Assembly (NCBI RefSeq): GCF_022678645.1
Contig: NZ_JALBWV010000016.1
Location: 87,915-151,914, forward strand
Reading direction: 5' to 3'
DNA length: 64,000 nt
Source: Saccharopolyspora soli
GTDB taxonomy: Bacteria > Actinomycetota > Actinomycetes > Mycobacteriales > Pseudonocardiaceae
Shown here piece after piece: positions 10,834 through 19,087 of the stretch. The translations under genes and the position numbers were made by a program. The number at the start of each line of letters is the position of its first letter. Position 1 is the first letter of the stretch. Below the pieces are notes generated by a model. The model saw only the letters and a program-made list of their open reading frames with translations. It made no database searches and was not told the origin of the DNA.

Positions 10834-11237
10834 CCGAAGCTCCACTTCTTGTTGATCGTGTATTGGAAGATCAGCACCACCGGTAGCGAACCGGCCTTGA
10901 CCAGGTTCGGGTCCATGCCCAGCCACCCGGAGAACACCTGCAGCAGCAGAAAGGTCAGCGCGATCCCGGCCAATCCGACGGCGTAGAACCGCAGGAACCG
11001 CACCACGACCCGGTCCCGCTTGCGGAAGTTGAACAACGCGTTCAGCACGAAGTTGTTGGTGATCCCGGCCGTCGTGCTGATCGCGTTCGCCAGCTGCGGG
11101 TGCAGCCCGAACACGTTGAACAGCAGCAGGAACAGCAGGTAGTCCAACAGCACACCGCTCGCACCGATCACCGCGTAGCGAAGCAGCGACCTGCTGATCA
11201 GCCGGTCGCGGCCGACGAGCGGTTCAATCTTCGTCAT
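10830..11237 (-). CDS. GtrA-family membrane protein (polyprenyl-phosphate sugar flippase-like)
   Basis: A 135-residue protein with four hydrophobic helices and the GtrA pattern: a short basic N-terminus, LRYAVIGASGVLLDYLLF, TAGITNNFVLNALFNFRK and the ending INKKWSFG. GtrA proteins are linked to moving polyprenyl-phosphate-linked sugars across the membrane; Rv3789 is the relative in arabinan synthesis. The start codon lies inside the upstream GT2 gene (14-nt overlap) and the stop overlaps the next gene. The GT2 enzyme and this protein look like a GtrB/GtrA synthesis-and-flip pair. Confidence 0.88.
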   Translation of the reverse strand: MTKIEPLVGRDRLISRSLLRYAVIGASGVLLDYLLFLLLFNVFGLHPQLANAISTTAGITNNFVLNALFNFRKRDRVVVRFLRFYAVGLAGIALTFLLLQVFSGWLGMDPNLVKAGSLPVVLIFQYTINKKWSFG

Positions 11238-12228
11238 GCGAGATCACATTCCGCACGATGTACAAGGGGCGTTGTTGCACCTCGTGGTAGATGCGGCCGA
11301 CGTAGCTGCCGATCACCCCCAGCGACAGCATCTGCAACCCGCCGAGGAACAGCATCGCGACCATCAGCATGGTCCACCCGGAGACGGTGATCGCGGGGAA
11401 GAAGAGCCGGAGTGTTACCGCGTAGATGATGCCCAGCATCGCCAAGCCCAGGCTGATGAACCCCATCCGGGTGATCAGTTTGAGCGGCACCGTGGAGAAG
11501 CTGGTGACCCCGTCGGCGGCCAGTCGCAGCATCTTGCGCATCGGGTACTTGGTCTCGCCCGCGACCCGCTCGTCCCGGTCGAAGAGCACCTCCTGCTGCT
11601 GGAACCCCATCGAGGCGACCATGCCGCGGATGAACCGGCTGCGTTCCCGGAAGCCACGCAGTTCCTCGGCGGCCCGCTTGTCGAGCAGCCGGAAGTCGCC
11701 GGTGTCCACCGGGATGTCCACCTCGGCGCAACGCCGCAGCACCCGGTAGTAGGTGTGCGCGGTGGCCCGCTTGAACGCGGTGTCGCGGCGGGTGCGCCGC
11801 CGCGCGGACACGATCTCCGCCCCGCCCAGCCACGCGTCGATCAGCTCCAGGCTGACCCGCGGTGGATCCTGCAGGTCGGTGTCCATCACGATCACCGCAT
11901 CGCCTCCGGCGTGGTCCAGCCCGGCGGTGATGGCGATCTGGTGGCCGAAGTTGCGGGCGAAGTCCACCACCCGCGTCCGCGGGTCGTTCTTGGCGAGGTC
12001 CTGCAGGATGCCCAGCGAGCCGTCGGTGGAGCCGTCGTTGACGTAGATGAACTCGTAGTCGAACTCCGGGCGGGTGGCCACCGTCGAGACGAGTTCCTCG
12101 TGGAACTGGCGGATGCCGTCGACCTCGTTGTAGACCGGCAGCACGTACGAGATCAACGGCGGCGCGCCCTCGCTGGTGGCCTGTTGCTGCACCGGAACCG
12201 GGACCTGGTGGCTCATCGTGTCGGCCAT
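11224..12228 (-). CDS. GT2 polyprenyl-phosphate glycosyltransferase (GtrB/DPM1-like)
   Basis: Predicted to charge polyprenyl phosphate with a sugar on the cytoplasmic face. The 334-residue product has a GT-A domain with YVLPVYNE near residue 25, YVNDGSTDGS, and a DxD-type site at VMDTDLQDPP. Two hydrophobic segments sit near the C-terminus (IYAVTLRLFF, LMVAMLFLGGLQMLSLGVIGSYVG), as in GtrB. The ATG at 12228 has an AGGGGAG SD and lies 2 nt from the emb stop; a longer in-frame start at 12327 would run deep into emb and has no SD. The sugar is unknown. Downstream GtrA supports a flip step and use outside the membrane. Confidence 0.9.
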   Translation of the reverse strand: MADTMSHQVPVPVQQQATSEGAPPLISYVLPVYNEVDGIRQFHEELVSTVATRPEFDYEFIYVNDGSTDGSLGILQDLAKNDPRTRVVDFARNFGHQIAITAGLDHAGGDAVIVMDTDLQDPPRVSLELIDAWLGGAEIVSARRRTRRDTAFKRATAHTYYRVLRRCAEVDIPVDTGDFRLLDKRAAEELRGFRERSRFIRGMVASMGFQQQEVLFDRDERVAGETKYPMRKMLRLAADGVTSFSTVPLKLITRMGFISLGLAMLGIIYAVTLRLFFPAITVSGWTMLMVAMLFLGGLQMLSLGVIGSYVGRIYHEVQQRPLYIVRNVISHDED

Positions 12229-12230
12229 GG

Positions 12231-15200
12231 TCACTCCCCTCGCCAACCCCACCGTGGAAAAGGAACGCTCTGTACGTCGAAGTCGTTGCCTGGCAGCGGG
12301 TAATCCACCACGATCAGGTGGCCCCAATCGGCGTAATCGGGGGTCTTTTCAACCCCGAGTAGTCGAGTCGGTATCTCTTCCCGGGTGCCGACCTCCGACA
12401 CCCCGGCGAAAGTTCCGCCGATGCCGCGCTGGTAGGCGGCGGTTCCGCCGAAGCCCAGCTCGGCGGACGGGTTGAGCAGGTACGCGGGCGGTTCCACCAG
12501 GCCACCGGCCACCCGCGGCATGTCCCGCACGCACGGCACGTTCCAGGTCATCGACCAATCCACCAGGACCGGTGCCTTGCCGCGCAGGTATTCGGCGAGC
12601 GGGACGACGTCGCGGACGCGCGGCCCGGCCACCGCGACCCAGCCAGCCGGATCGGTGGTGTCATCGACTGCCCGGATCCGCACCCGCTCCGCCCCGCTCG
12701 GCACGTCGTGCGCGGAAACGTGCAGGTCGCGCCACGCCGGATGATCCTGCGGGCGGTCCTCGACGATGCGTTCGGTCGGGTATTCGGGGCGTTCGTCGGA
12801 GTCCAGCCAGGTGTCGTCGAGGACGTGTTCGCCGACGATGCCGGTGGCGGAGGCGAATTCGAGCGTGATCAGGTTGCCGTCGCCGCTGCGCCCCGCGACC
12901 GCGACGGCGAGTTCCTGGTTCGCGGCCAGCAGCGGCAGCGCGTACCAGCCGGTGGTCAGCGTGCCGGTGGAGATCTGGCCGCTCTGCAGACTGCCCCACA
13001 GCTCCCGAACGCCTTCCGGCGGATCGAAGCCCGGTGCGTAGCCGGTCCCGGCGGTGAAGCCGACCGCCTCTGCCGGACCGCGCGAGGTCGGCGTGCCGCC
13101 GGGCACGTCCGGGGTGACGACCACGTGGTCCGCGATGCCGCAACTGCCGCCTTCGACGGCAGCGAGGTTCTGCGCGCCGATGGAATAGCCCCCGGCTTGC
13201 CGGATCGGCGCGGCGATGAACGAGTAGAGCAGGATCGCCACCGTCACCCCCACTGCTCCCGCGCTGATCACGGCGGGCATCCCGATGAGCATTCGCCGAG
13301 GTCGGCCTTCTCGCGCGCGTCCAGGTAGGACGGAAGCCGCCAGCAGCACGCCTACCGCGAGCAGCCACCACTCGGGGCCGTTCAGCGGCCGCACCGGCTG
13401 CTCTCCCCAAGGCACCCCGTACTGCGAGTGCAGGAACCAGTTGTTCTTTCCAGCGAATGTGAGCGCCGCTGCGAACACGGCGAGTGCGGTGCACAGCACC
13501 CCGGCCACCAGCACGACCCGATCACGGGCCAACTGCCGGGCACCGATTGCGATCAGCACCACACCTGCGGTCAGGGTAGCGGCTCCGACCCCGACCAGCG
13601 CGCCGAAGTAGTGCGTCCATTTGGACGGTGTCACGGTCATCAGCCCGAAGCTGATCAGCAGGCAGAGCGGCGGCACGTACCCGAGCCGGAGGCCGGGCAG
13701 CCTCCCCGCGCCGCGCAACAACAGCAGTCCGGTGTAGACGACGACCACCAGCGTCAGCAGCACCGGAGCACGCCGTGCCACGTCGCCTTGCAGGTCGAAG
13801 CCCAGCAGGTACTCGTAGCGCACGATCTCCTGGAACCACGGCACGTCCGGGCCGTAGAAGGTGTGCAGTTCGGTGGCTTTCCGGACACCGAACAGGGACT
13901 GGTCGGCGAACATGGCCACCACACCGGTGGCCGCGATGCCCACCAGCAGCGCCGCGGTCGACACCCTGAGCAGCCGCCAGACCTGCGGCAGGAGCGCGAC
14001 GAACGGCGCGATCGCGGCGATGCCCATCGGGTTCATCGCCACCGAAAGCCCGCCCGCGAGCGCCGCCAACCCGAGCCAGCTGACCTGCCCGCGCCGGAGG
14101 GCTTGCAGCACGCACGCGAGCACGGTCGCCAGTCCCACCGCTACGAACGGTTCTGGGCGGATGCCCAGTCCGAAGGGCAACCACCAGGCCAGGAAGCTCA
14201 CCGCCGCCAGCAGCCGGATCGCGCCGCGTCGGCCGTGCTCCGGCAGCACCGCGCCGAGGATGCCGCGGCTGAGCACGAACCAGGTCAGCACGGCTGCGAG
14301 CACGCTGGGGATCCGCATGGCGAGCGGGTTGGCGTTCCACTCGGCCACCGGCGCCAGGAGTTGCTGGACCAGCGTGAACGGTGCTTCGGAGGCGTTCTCC
14401 CAGCGGTAGTAGTTGCTGACATCGCCGGTTTGCAGGCTGTTCCGAACGGTCATCGCCGCGAACGAGTCGTCCGGCGTCGTGGGCCCCAGCACCCACCAGC
14501 CGCCGAGCACCACGAGCACCGCGAGATCGATGAGGTAGCGCAGCACGCTGCCCCGGCGGCGAGCAGTGCGGACCGGCGCCCTCCGGCGGCTCCGGTCCTG
14601 CGCGATGAGCAGTGCGAAAGCCAGTACGACCAGCAGGATTTGGGCCGCGATGAGGAGTTTCTTGGTCTCGGTGGGGGAGTTCTCGAACCAGTTCGCGGTA
14701 ATGACCCGCACCTGGAGTCCAGCGGCCTGTTGCGGACCCAGGTCGGTGGCGAAGGCGACGATGTCGCGGATCCGCTCGCCCGGCAGTTCGACCACCCGAT
14801 CGCCGATCCGCGCGCGGCTGCCGGTGGCATCGGCGTCGATCGCGACGTCGCAGGCCGTGGGGATCGGCGCGCGCAGCACCTCGACGCCCGCGACCAGGGC
14901 AATCACGTGATCGTTCGCGGTGGTGACGGCGAAGCCCTCGGTGGGCTGGCCGGGCAGCCGACTGGCCACCAGCGTGGTCGGGGTGTCACGCTGCTGCCCG
15001 GCCCGCACCACCTGGCAGGGCACGTGGACGTGCACCTCGGTCGGCTCGTAGGGCACGAAGAAAGCCAGCGTGCTCTCCGGCAGTTGCCCGGCCCGCGGCC
15101 AGGTCACCGCGACTTGCTGGGTGATCACCGGCGCGAGTGGAACGGCGATCGCGGCCAGCAGGGCCAGCGTCCCGACGATGAAACTGACAACAGTGGACAG

Positions 15201-15290
15201 TGGACGCTTCGGCTTGCCGGTGGGGTCGTCGGCGGCCGTGGGCGTCGGGTCGTCCCGCTTCGCGGAAGTCTGTCCGATCCCGTCCGGCAC
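12231..15290 (-). CDS. Emb-family arabinosyltransferase, copy 1
   Basis: GT-C arabinosyltransferase of the EmbA/B/C family, expected to polymerise arabinofuranose from decaprenyl-phosphoryl-arabinose on arabinogalactan (or LAM) at the outer face. Starting at the GTG at 15290 (AGGGGG SD, 6 nt away) the protein has 1019 residues. The catalytic-loop aspartates are in GPTTPDDSF near residue 273, followed by VSNYYRWENASEAPFTL. PSKWTHYFG (Emb proteins have TPTKWTHHFG) marks the mid-membrane region. The C-terminal half is the extracytoplasmic carbohydrate-binding region. A longer reading to 15365 has no SD. Second gene of the operon, directly ahead of the GtrB-like gene. Confidence 0.9.
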   Translation of the reverse strand: MPDGIGQTSAKRDDPTPTAADDPTGKPKRPLSTVVSFIVGTLALLAAIAVPLAPVITQQVAVTWPRAGQLPESTLAFFVPYEPTEVHVHVPCQVVRAGQQRDTPTTLVASRLPGQPTEGFAVTTANDHVIALVAGVEVLRAPIPTACDVAIDADATGSRARIGDRVVELPGERIRDIVAFATDLGPQQAAGLQVRVITANWFENSPTETKKLLIAAQILLVVLAFALLIAQDRSRRRAPVRTARRRGSVLRYLIDLAVLVVLGGWWVLGPTTPDDSFAAMTVRNSLQTGDVSNYYRWENASEAPFTLVQQLLAPVAEWNANPLAMRIPSVLAAVLTWFVLSRGILGAVLPEHGRRGAIRLLAAVSFLAWWLPFGLGIRPEPFVAVGLATVLACVLQALRRGQVSWLGLAALAGGLSVAMNPMGIAAIAPFVALLPQVWRLLRVSTAALLVGIAATGVVAMFADQSLFGVRKATELHTFYGPDVPWFQEIVRYEYLLGFDLQGDVARRAPVLLTLVVVVYTGLLLLRGAGRLPGLRLGYVPPLCLLISFGLMTVTPSKWTHYFGALVGVGAATLTAGVVLIAIGARQLARDRVVLVAGVLCTALAVFAAALTFAGKNNWFLHSQYGVPWGEQPVRPLNGPEWWLLAVGVLLAASVLPGRAREGRPRRMLIGMPAVISAGAVGVTVAILLYSFIAAPIRQAGGYSIGAQNLAAVEGGSCGIADHVVVTPDVPGGTPTSRGPAEAVGFTAGTGYAPGFDPPEGVRELWGSLQSGQISTGTLTTGWYALPLLAANQELAVAVAGRSGDGNLITLEFASATGIVGEHVLDDTWLDSDERPEYPTERIVEDRPQDHPAWRDLHVSAHDVPSGAERVRIRAVDDTTDPAGWVAVAGPRVRDVVPLAEYLRGKAPVLVDWSMTWNVPCVRDMPRVAGGLVEPPAYLLNPSAELGFGGTAAYQRGIGGTFAGVSEVGTREEIPTRLLGVEKTPDYADWGHLIVVDYPLPGNDFDVQSVPFPRWGWRGE

Positions 15291-15486
15291 CGACGTTCCC
15301 CCTGGGCAACTCAGCTGAATTGTGGTGGCGTCCAGTTTTGGGCAACACGGTCGATCCCGCAGCACATGAACGGGCGTGGCGCGGGCAAAAGCTGATCTTG
15401 ACCCGCGTTTTCACCCGATAGGTACAGGCGCACGGCCCTGGAAGTCAGTACCTGTCCACTCGATTGCAGCGTTTCGCTCTGCGGAG

Positions 15487-18400
15487 TCAGTGCTCTTCGA
15501 AGGGGTAGGCGGTGTCGCCGTCGGCTCCGGTTATGCGTTCGCGGTGCTGCGTCGTGGTATATGCGTCGCGTTCCGCCTCGTAGCGCACCGCGTAGAGGTG
15601 GCCCCAAACGGTGCCGGGGGCATTTCGCAGGCGGCTAGGCAGCTCGAACCGGCGGGACAGCATCGGCACCCCGGCGAACACCCCGCCGATGGCGGGCCCG
15701 AACGCCATCGACGCTTCGCCGCCGGGCGGCGTGACCAGCATCCGCGGACTGGCCGCGGTGCCGTGCGAGACCTGCGGATAGTCGAACAGGCAGGGGAACA
15801 CGAAGCTCATCGGCCAGTCGATCAACACCGGTTGCTGGCCGTCTAGCGCCTGCCGCAGCGGCACCACGTCCCGCACCACCGGGCCGCCGATCGCGAGCCA
15901 GCCCTGCTCGTCGCTGGTGCGGTCCTCGGCGAGCACCCGAACCCGGTCGGCACCAGCCGGGATCTGCGCGGCCTCGACGGTCAGCAGCCGCCAGGCGCGG
16001 AAGTCCCGCCAGTCGATCGGTCGGCCGTGGCGCGGGTCGTCGAACGGCAGGTCCGTCGGCGGCGGATCGCGCAACTCGCGCGCGCCAACCGACCGCACCA
16101 GCCGGTGTTGCGCGGTGCCGAATTCCAGGGTCAGCGAGTTGCCCTGCTCGGGCCGTCCGGAGACCCACACCGACAACGTCTGGTCGCCGGTGAGCTGCGG
16201 CAGGCCGAACCAGCGCGAGGTCAGCGAGCCGGTCGTCTGCGGCCCGCCCACCTGGCTGGTCCAGGCGAACTGGCTGGCCGACGTCGGCGCCACCGCGTCC
16301 TCGGGGGCTTTCGGATCGGGCGGCTGCGTCGGTCGCAACGGCTCGCCGGGGTGTTCCTCGCGCAGGTCGGGCTCCTGCGGCGGCGCGCCACCGACGGCGA
16401 ATCCGTCGAGCTCAGCGGCTCCGTCCACCGGCACCAGCGAGGCGGCGATGGGCAGCGTCTCCACCTCGTTCTCCATCCCGCAGCTGCTCGCCCGGATGCT
16501 CTGCGAGTTCATCCGCGCGATGGAGAACCGGTCTCCCATCGCCTGCGGAGCCGAGACGAACGACCCGATCAACACCAGCACGGACGCCAGCGCCGCCAAC
16601 CCGAGCACCGAGCTGGGCACGGCAGGCCACATCAGACTGTTGGGCTTGCGGTGCGACACCATCGCGCGGATCCGGATGAAGCCGAAGGTGAGCAGCCCGA
16701 TCGCCACGCCGGTGCTCAGCCAAAGCACCGGATCGTCCAGCGGCAGATCGGGTTGCACCGGCGTGTCGGACCACGGCATCCCGAAGTCGGACTGCATCGG
16801 CCAGATGTTCGGACCCATGAACGCCAGGGCCGCGGCGACCGACGCGGCGATCCCGCCGAACACGCCGAGCAGCCGCGCTTCCCGCTTGGCATGGCCGAGT
16901 TTGCCGACCCGGGCCAGCAGCACCACGGTCACCGCGAGCAGCGCCGAGCCGACCCCGGCGAACGCACCGAAGTGATGGGACCACTTCGACGGCGTCAACC
17001 ACAGCCCCGCCAGGATCGCCGCGACGGAGCCGAGCAGCACCGGCAGGTCGGTCATCCCGGTCCACCGGTGCACCTGCCGCATCGCGCACGACGCGGCGAT
17101 CAGCACGGCCGTCACCACCAGGAAAACAGCCAGCCGCTTGGCGGAAGAGCCCCAGATGGTCGTGCTGAGCAGGCCCGCGTACCGGTCGATCTCCTGGTAC
17201 CAGCCGAGGCTCGGCCCGAACTCGTCGTGCAGGTCGGTCGCCTGCTGGACGCCGTTGAGCGTCGAGTCGGCGAACATCGCCACCAAACCCACCGCGCTCA
17301 GGCATCCGACCAGCACAACCCTGGTCGGCACGCTGATCCAGCGCGGCACCGCGCCGCGTTGCGCCAGCACCCGACCGATGCGCGGCGCGAACACGAGCAC
17401 GATGAGCAGCGCGCTGATCCCGGTCGGCGTGATCGCCACGGTCAGCCCGGCGATCAGCGCGGCGACGCCGAGCCAGAAATGCGGTGCCCGCGTCCGGCTG
17501 ATCTTCAGCAACGCCGCTACCAGCGCCGAAGTGCCGAGCGCGACGAACGGTTCCGGCCGGATCCCTAGTCCGAACGGCAGCCAGCAGGCCAGGAAGAACA
17601 CCGCGGTGAGCAGGTGCAGCGGTAGCCGCCGGGTGCCCCGGCACACCGGCGCGACGATGCCGCGGCTGACGATGATCCAGGTCAGCAGCCCGGCGATCGC
17701 GCTGGGCACGCGCAGCCAGGCGGGCGCGAGGCTGTATTCCGACACCCAGCGCATCAGGTGCTGCACCAGGGTGAACGGCGTTTCCGAGGAGTTGAACCAG
17801 CGGTAGTAGTTGCCGATGTCGCCCGCGCTGTCGTAGTTGCGGATGGTCATCATCGCGAAGCCGTCGTCGTCCGTGAGCGGCCCGATGACCAACCAACCCG
17901 CCAGCACCGCGGCGACCGCGGCATCGACCGGCAGGAGCAGTGGGCGCAGTCGCACCGCGGCGAGGGCGGGCGGCGCGTGGACGAACAGCAGCACCAGCGA
18001 TGCGAGGGCGAGCAGCAGGGCGGTGCTGATCAGGGTGTGCTTGACATCGGTCGGCTCGGTGTCGAACCACGAATACGTGCGGGCGGTGACCGAAAGCCCA
18101 GCCGCCTGCGGCGGTTCGAGGTCGGTGGCGAAGGTGAAGATCTCCGGCGCGGCGATGCCGGGCAGCGTGATCGGCGGGTGGTTGTCGACGGTCACCACCG
18201 TCTGCCACGAGTCGGCGTGGATCGCCAGCTCGCAGGCACCGGGCGGCAGCGGCACCTCCTGCTGGCCGAGCACCAGTTCGGGTTCGCCGAGACGGGCGGT
18301 CAGCACCAGTCCCTCGCGGTCGCTGCCCCGCGGCAGGGTGCTCAGAACCGTGGTCCGGTCCGGTCTGTTGAGCGCGGCGCGCAACACCGGGCACGGCACG

Positions 18401-18672
18401 GACGCGTCGAACGAAGCCGGTCGGTAGGGCGCGAAGAACGCGGTCGTGGATTCGGCTTCGACCGCTGGCCAGTGCACTTCGGTCCGGTCCACGAAGACGG
18501 GCGCGAACGGCAAGGCCAGTGCGCAGGCGAGTCCGACGATCCCGACGCAGAACGCGATCAGGTGCGCCAACCACTGCCCGAACCGCAATCGCCTCGGACG
18601 TGCGTCCTCGGCCCCGGTGGGCTGCGGCTCGGCGGGCAGGTCGAGTTGCGGCGGACTGCTCCAGTACTTCAC
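15487..18672 (-). CDS. Emb-family arabinosyltransferase, copy 2
   Basis: A 1061-residue Emb protein and first gene of its operon. The GTG at 18672 has a GAGGAG SD 5 nt upstream. A hydrophobic anchor near residues 35-60 is followed by the extracytoplasmic VHWPAVEAE region typical of EmbA/B/C. Loop aspartates are in GPLTDDDGF near residue 266, then DIGNYYRWFNSSETPFTL. LTPSKWSHHFGAFAG corresponds to the conserved TPTKW(T/S)HHFG stretch. The C-terminal domain retains the WxxL..VRYE ending seen in paralogues. Copies 1 and 2 are clearly diverged, so the duplication is not recent. The leader upstream carries competing hairpins (see 18693-18761). Confidence 0.92.
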   Translation of the reverse strand: MKYWSSPPQLDLPAEPQPTGAEDARPRRLRFGQWLAHLIAFCVGIVGLACALALPFAPVFVDRTEVHWPAVEAESTTAFFAPYRPASFDASVPCPVLRAALNRPDRTTVLSTLPRGSDREGLVLTARLGEPELVLGQQEVPLPPGACELAIHADSWQTVVTVDNHPPITLPGIAAPEIFTFATDLEPPQAAGLSVTARTYSWFDTEPTDVKHTLISTALLLALASLVLLFVHAPPALAAVRLRPLLLPVDAAVAAVLAGWLVIGPLTDDDGFAMMTIRNYDSAGDIGNYYRWFNSSETPFTLVQHLMRWVSEYSLAPAWLRVPSAIAGLLTWIIVSRGIVAPVCRGTRRLPLHLLTAVFFLACWLPFGLGIRPEPFVALGTSALVAALLKISRTRAPHFWLGVAALIAGLTVAITPTGISALLIVLVFAPRIGRVLAQRGAVPRWISVPTRVVLVGCLSAVGLVAMFADSTLNGVQQATDLHDEFGPSLGWYQEIDRYAGLLSTTIWGSSAKRLAVFLVVTAVLIAASCAMRQVHRWTGMTDLPVLLGSVAAILAGLWLTPSKWSHHFGAFAGVGSALLAVTVVLLARVGKLGHAKREARLLGVFGGIAASVAAALAFMGPNIWPMQSDFGMPWSDTPVQPDLPLDDPVLWLSTGVAIGLLTFGFIRIRAMVSHRKPNSLMWPAVPSSVLGLAALASVLVLIGSFVSAPQAMGDRFSIARMNSQSIRASSCGMENEVETLPIAASLVPVDGAAELDGFAVGGAPPQEPDLREEHPGEPLRPTQPPDPKAPEDAVAPTSASQFAWTSQVGGPQTTGSLTSRWFGLPQLTGDQTLSVWVSGRPEQGNSLTLEFGTAQHRLVRSVGARELRDPPPTDLPFDDPRHGRPIDWRDFRAWRLLTVEAAQIPAGADRVRVLAEDRTSDEQGWLAIGGPVVRDVVPLRQALDGQQPVLIDWPMSFVFPCLFDYPQVSHGTAASPRMLVTPPGGEASMAFGPAIGGVFAGVPMLSRRFELPSRLRNAPGTVWGHLYAVRYEAERDAYTTTQHRERITGADGDTAYPFEEH

Positions 18673-18692
18673 CCGCGCTCCTCGGAAGTTCG

Positions 18693-18761
18693 AAAAAACG
18701 TCGCCGAATCATCGTGACGAATTCGGCGTGCCGCCCGTGGCGGCGGCACGCCGAATTCGTC
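18693..18761 (-). promoter_or_regulatory. Attenuator-like leader of the emb operon
   Basis: Reading the minus strand toward emb: a perfect 20-bp hairpin (arms 18761-18742 and 18735-18716, 6-nt loop) comes first. Its 3' arm contains GCCGAATTCGTC, which can instead pair with ATTCGGC (18709-18703) to form an 8-bp stem followed by TTTTTT (18698-18693). The two structures exclude each other. The start codon is 20 nt further on. This is the layout of an antiterminator/terminator pair. Pairing is seen in the sequence; function is inferred. Confidence 0.5.
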
Positions 18762-18827
18762 CAGCCGATTGACGATCGAAGTAAGAACGTGCGCGGATTG
18801 TGGCGTGACCGCAGGTAGTCGTCAGGC

Positions 18828-19011
18828 AAGCGGCGTGAGCCGCTTCTTCCCAGCCTCGCAGCTTGCACCGCCGCGGGTTCTCAGAGGTGTTCTCGCGAGG
18901 ACAGCCCCGGCGCCGCGTATTGGACATACATAAGTCGGGGATCCCGGAGTCGAGAAGACCTCTGAGGTTCCGCCACTTGCACCGCCACGCAAACCAACCC
19001 GCGCACCCTCT
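18828..19011 (+). repeat. Dispersed structured repeat, copy A
   Basis: Contains an AAGCGGC-GTGA-GCCGCTT hairpin (18828-18845), then GCACCGCCGCGGGTTCTCAG, a long stem of CTCAGAGGTGTTCTCG (18880-18895) with CGAGAAGACCTCTGAG (18951-18966; 15 of 16 paired), and a conserved tail GTTCCGCCAC..GCACCGCCACGCAAA. It fills most of the gap between the divergent emb operon and the AftB-like gene. The same order of blocks recurs at 41632-41800. Confidence 0.75.
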
Positions 19012-19087
19012 AATGCGAAGGTTGTCCGCGTTTGGCAACGCTTCTGATCCGTTCGGCGTGCATGGGTCGAGCAGACAGGAGTGACGC

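Noticed and set aside
13428..15395. A 655-codon plus-strand frame opposite emb copy 1
   Set aside because: His/Gln/Arg-rich translation typical of the antisense frame of a GC-rich membrane protein; no domain and no SD.
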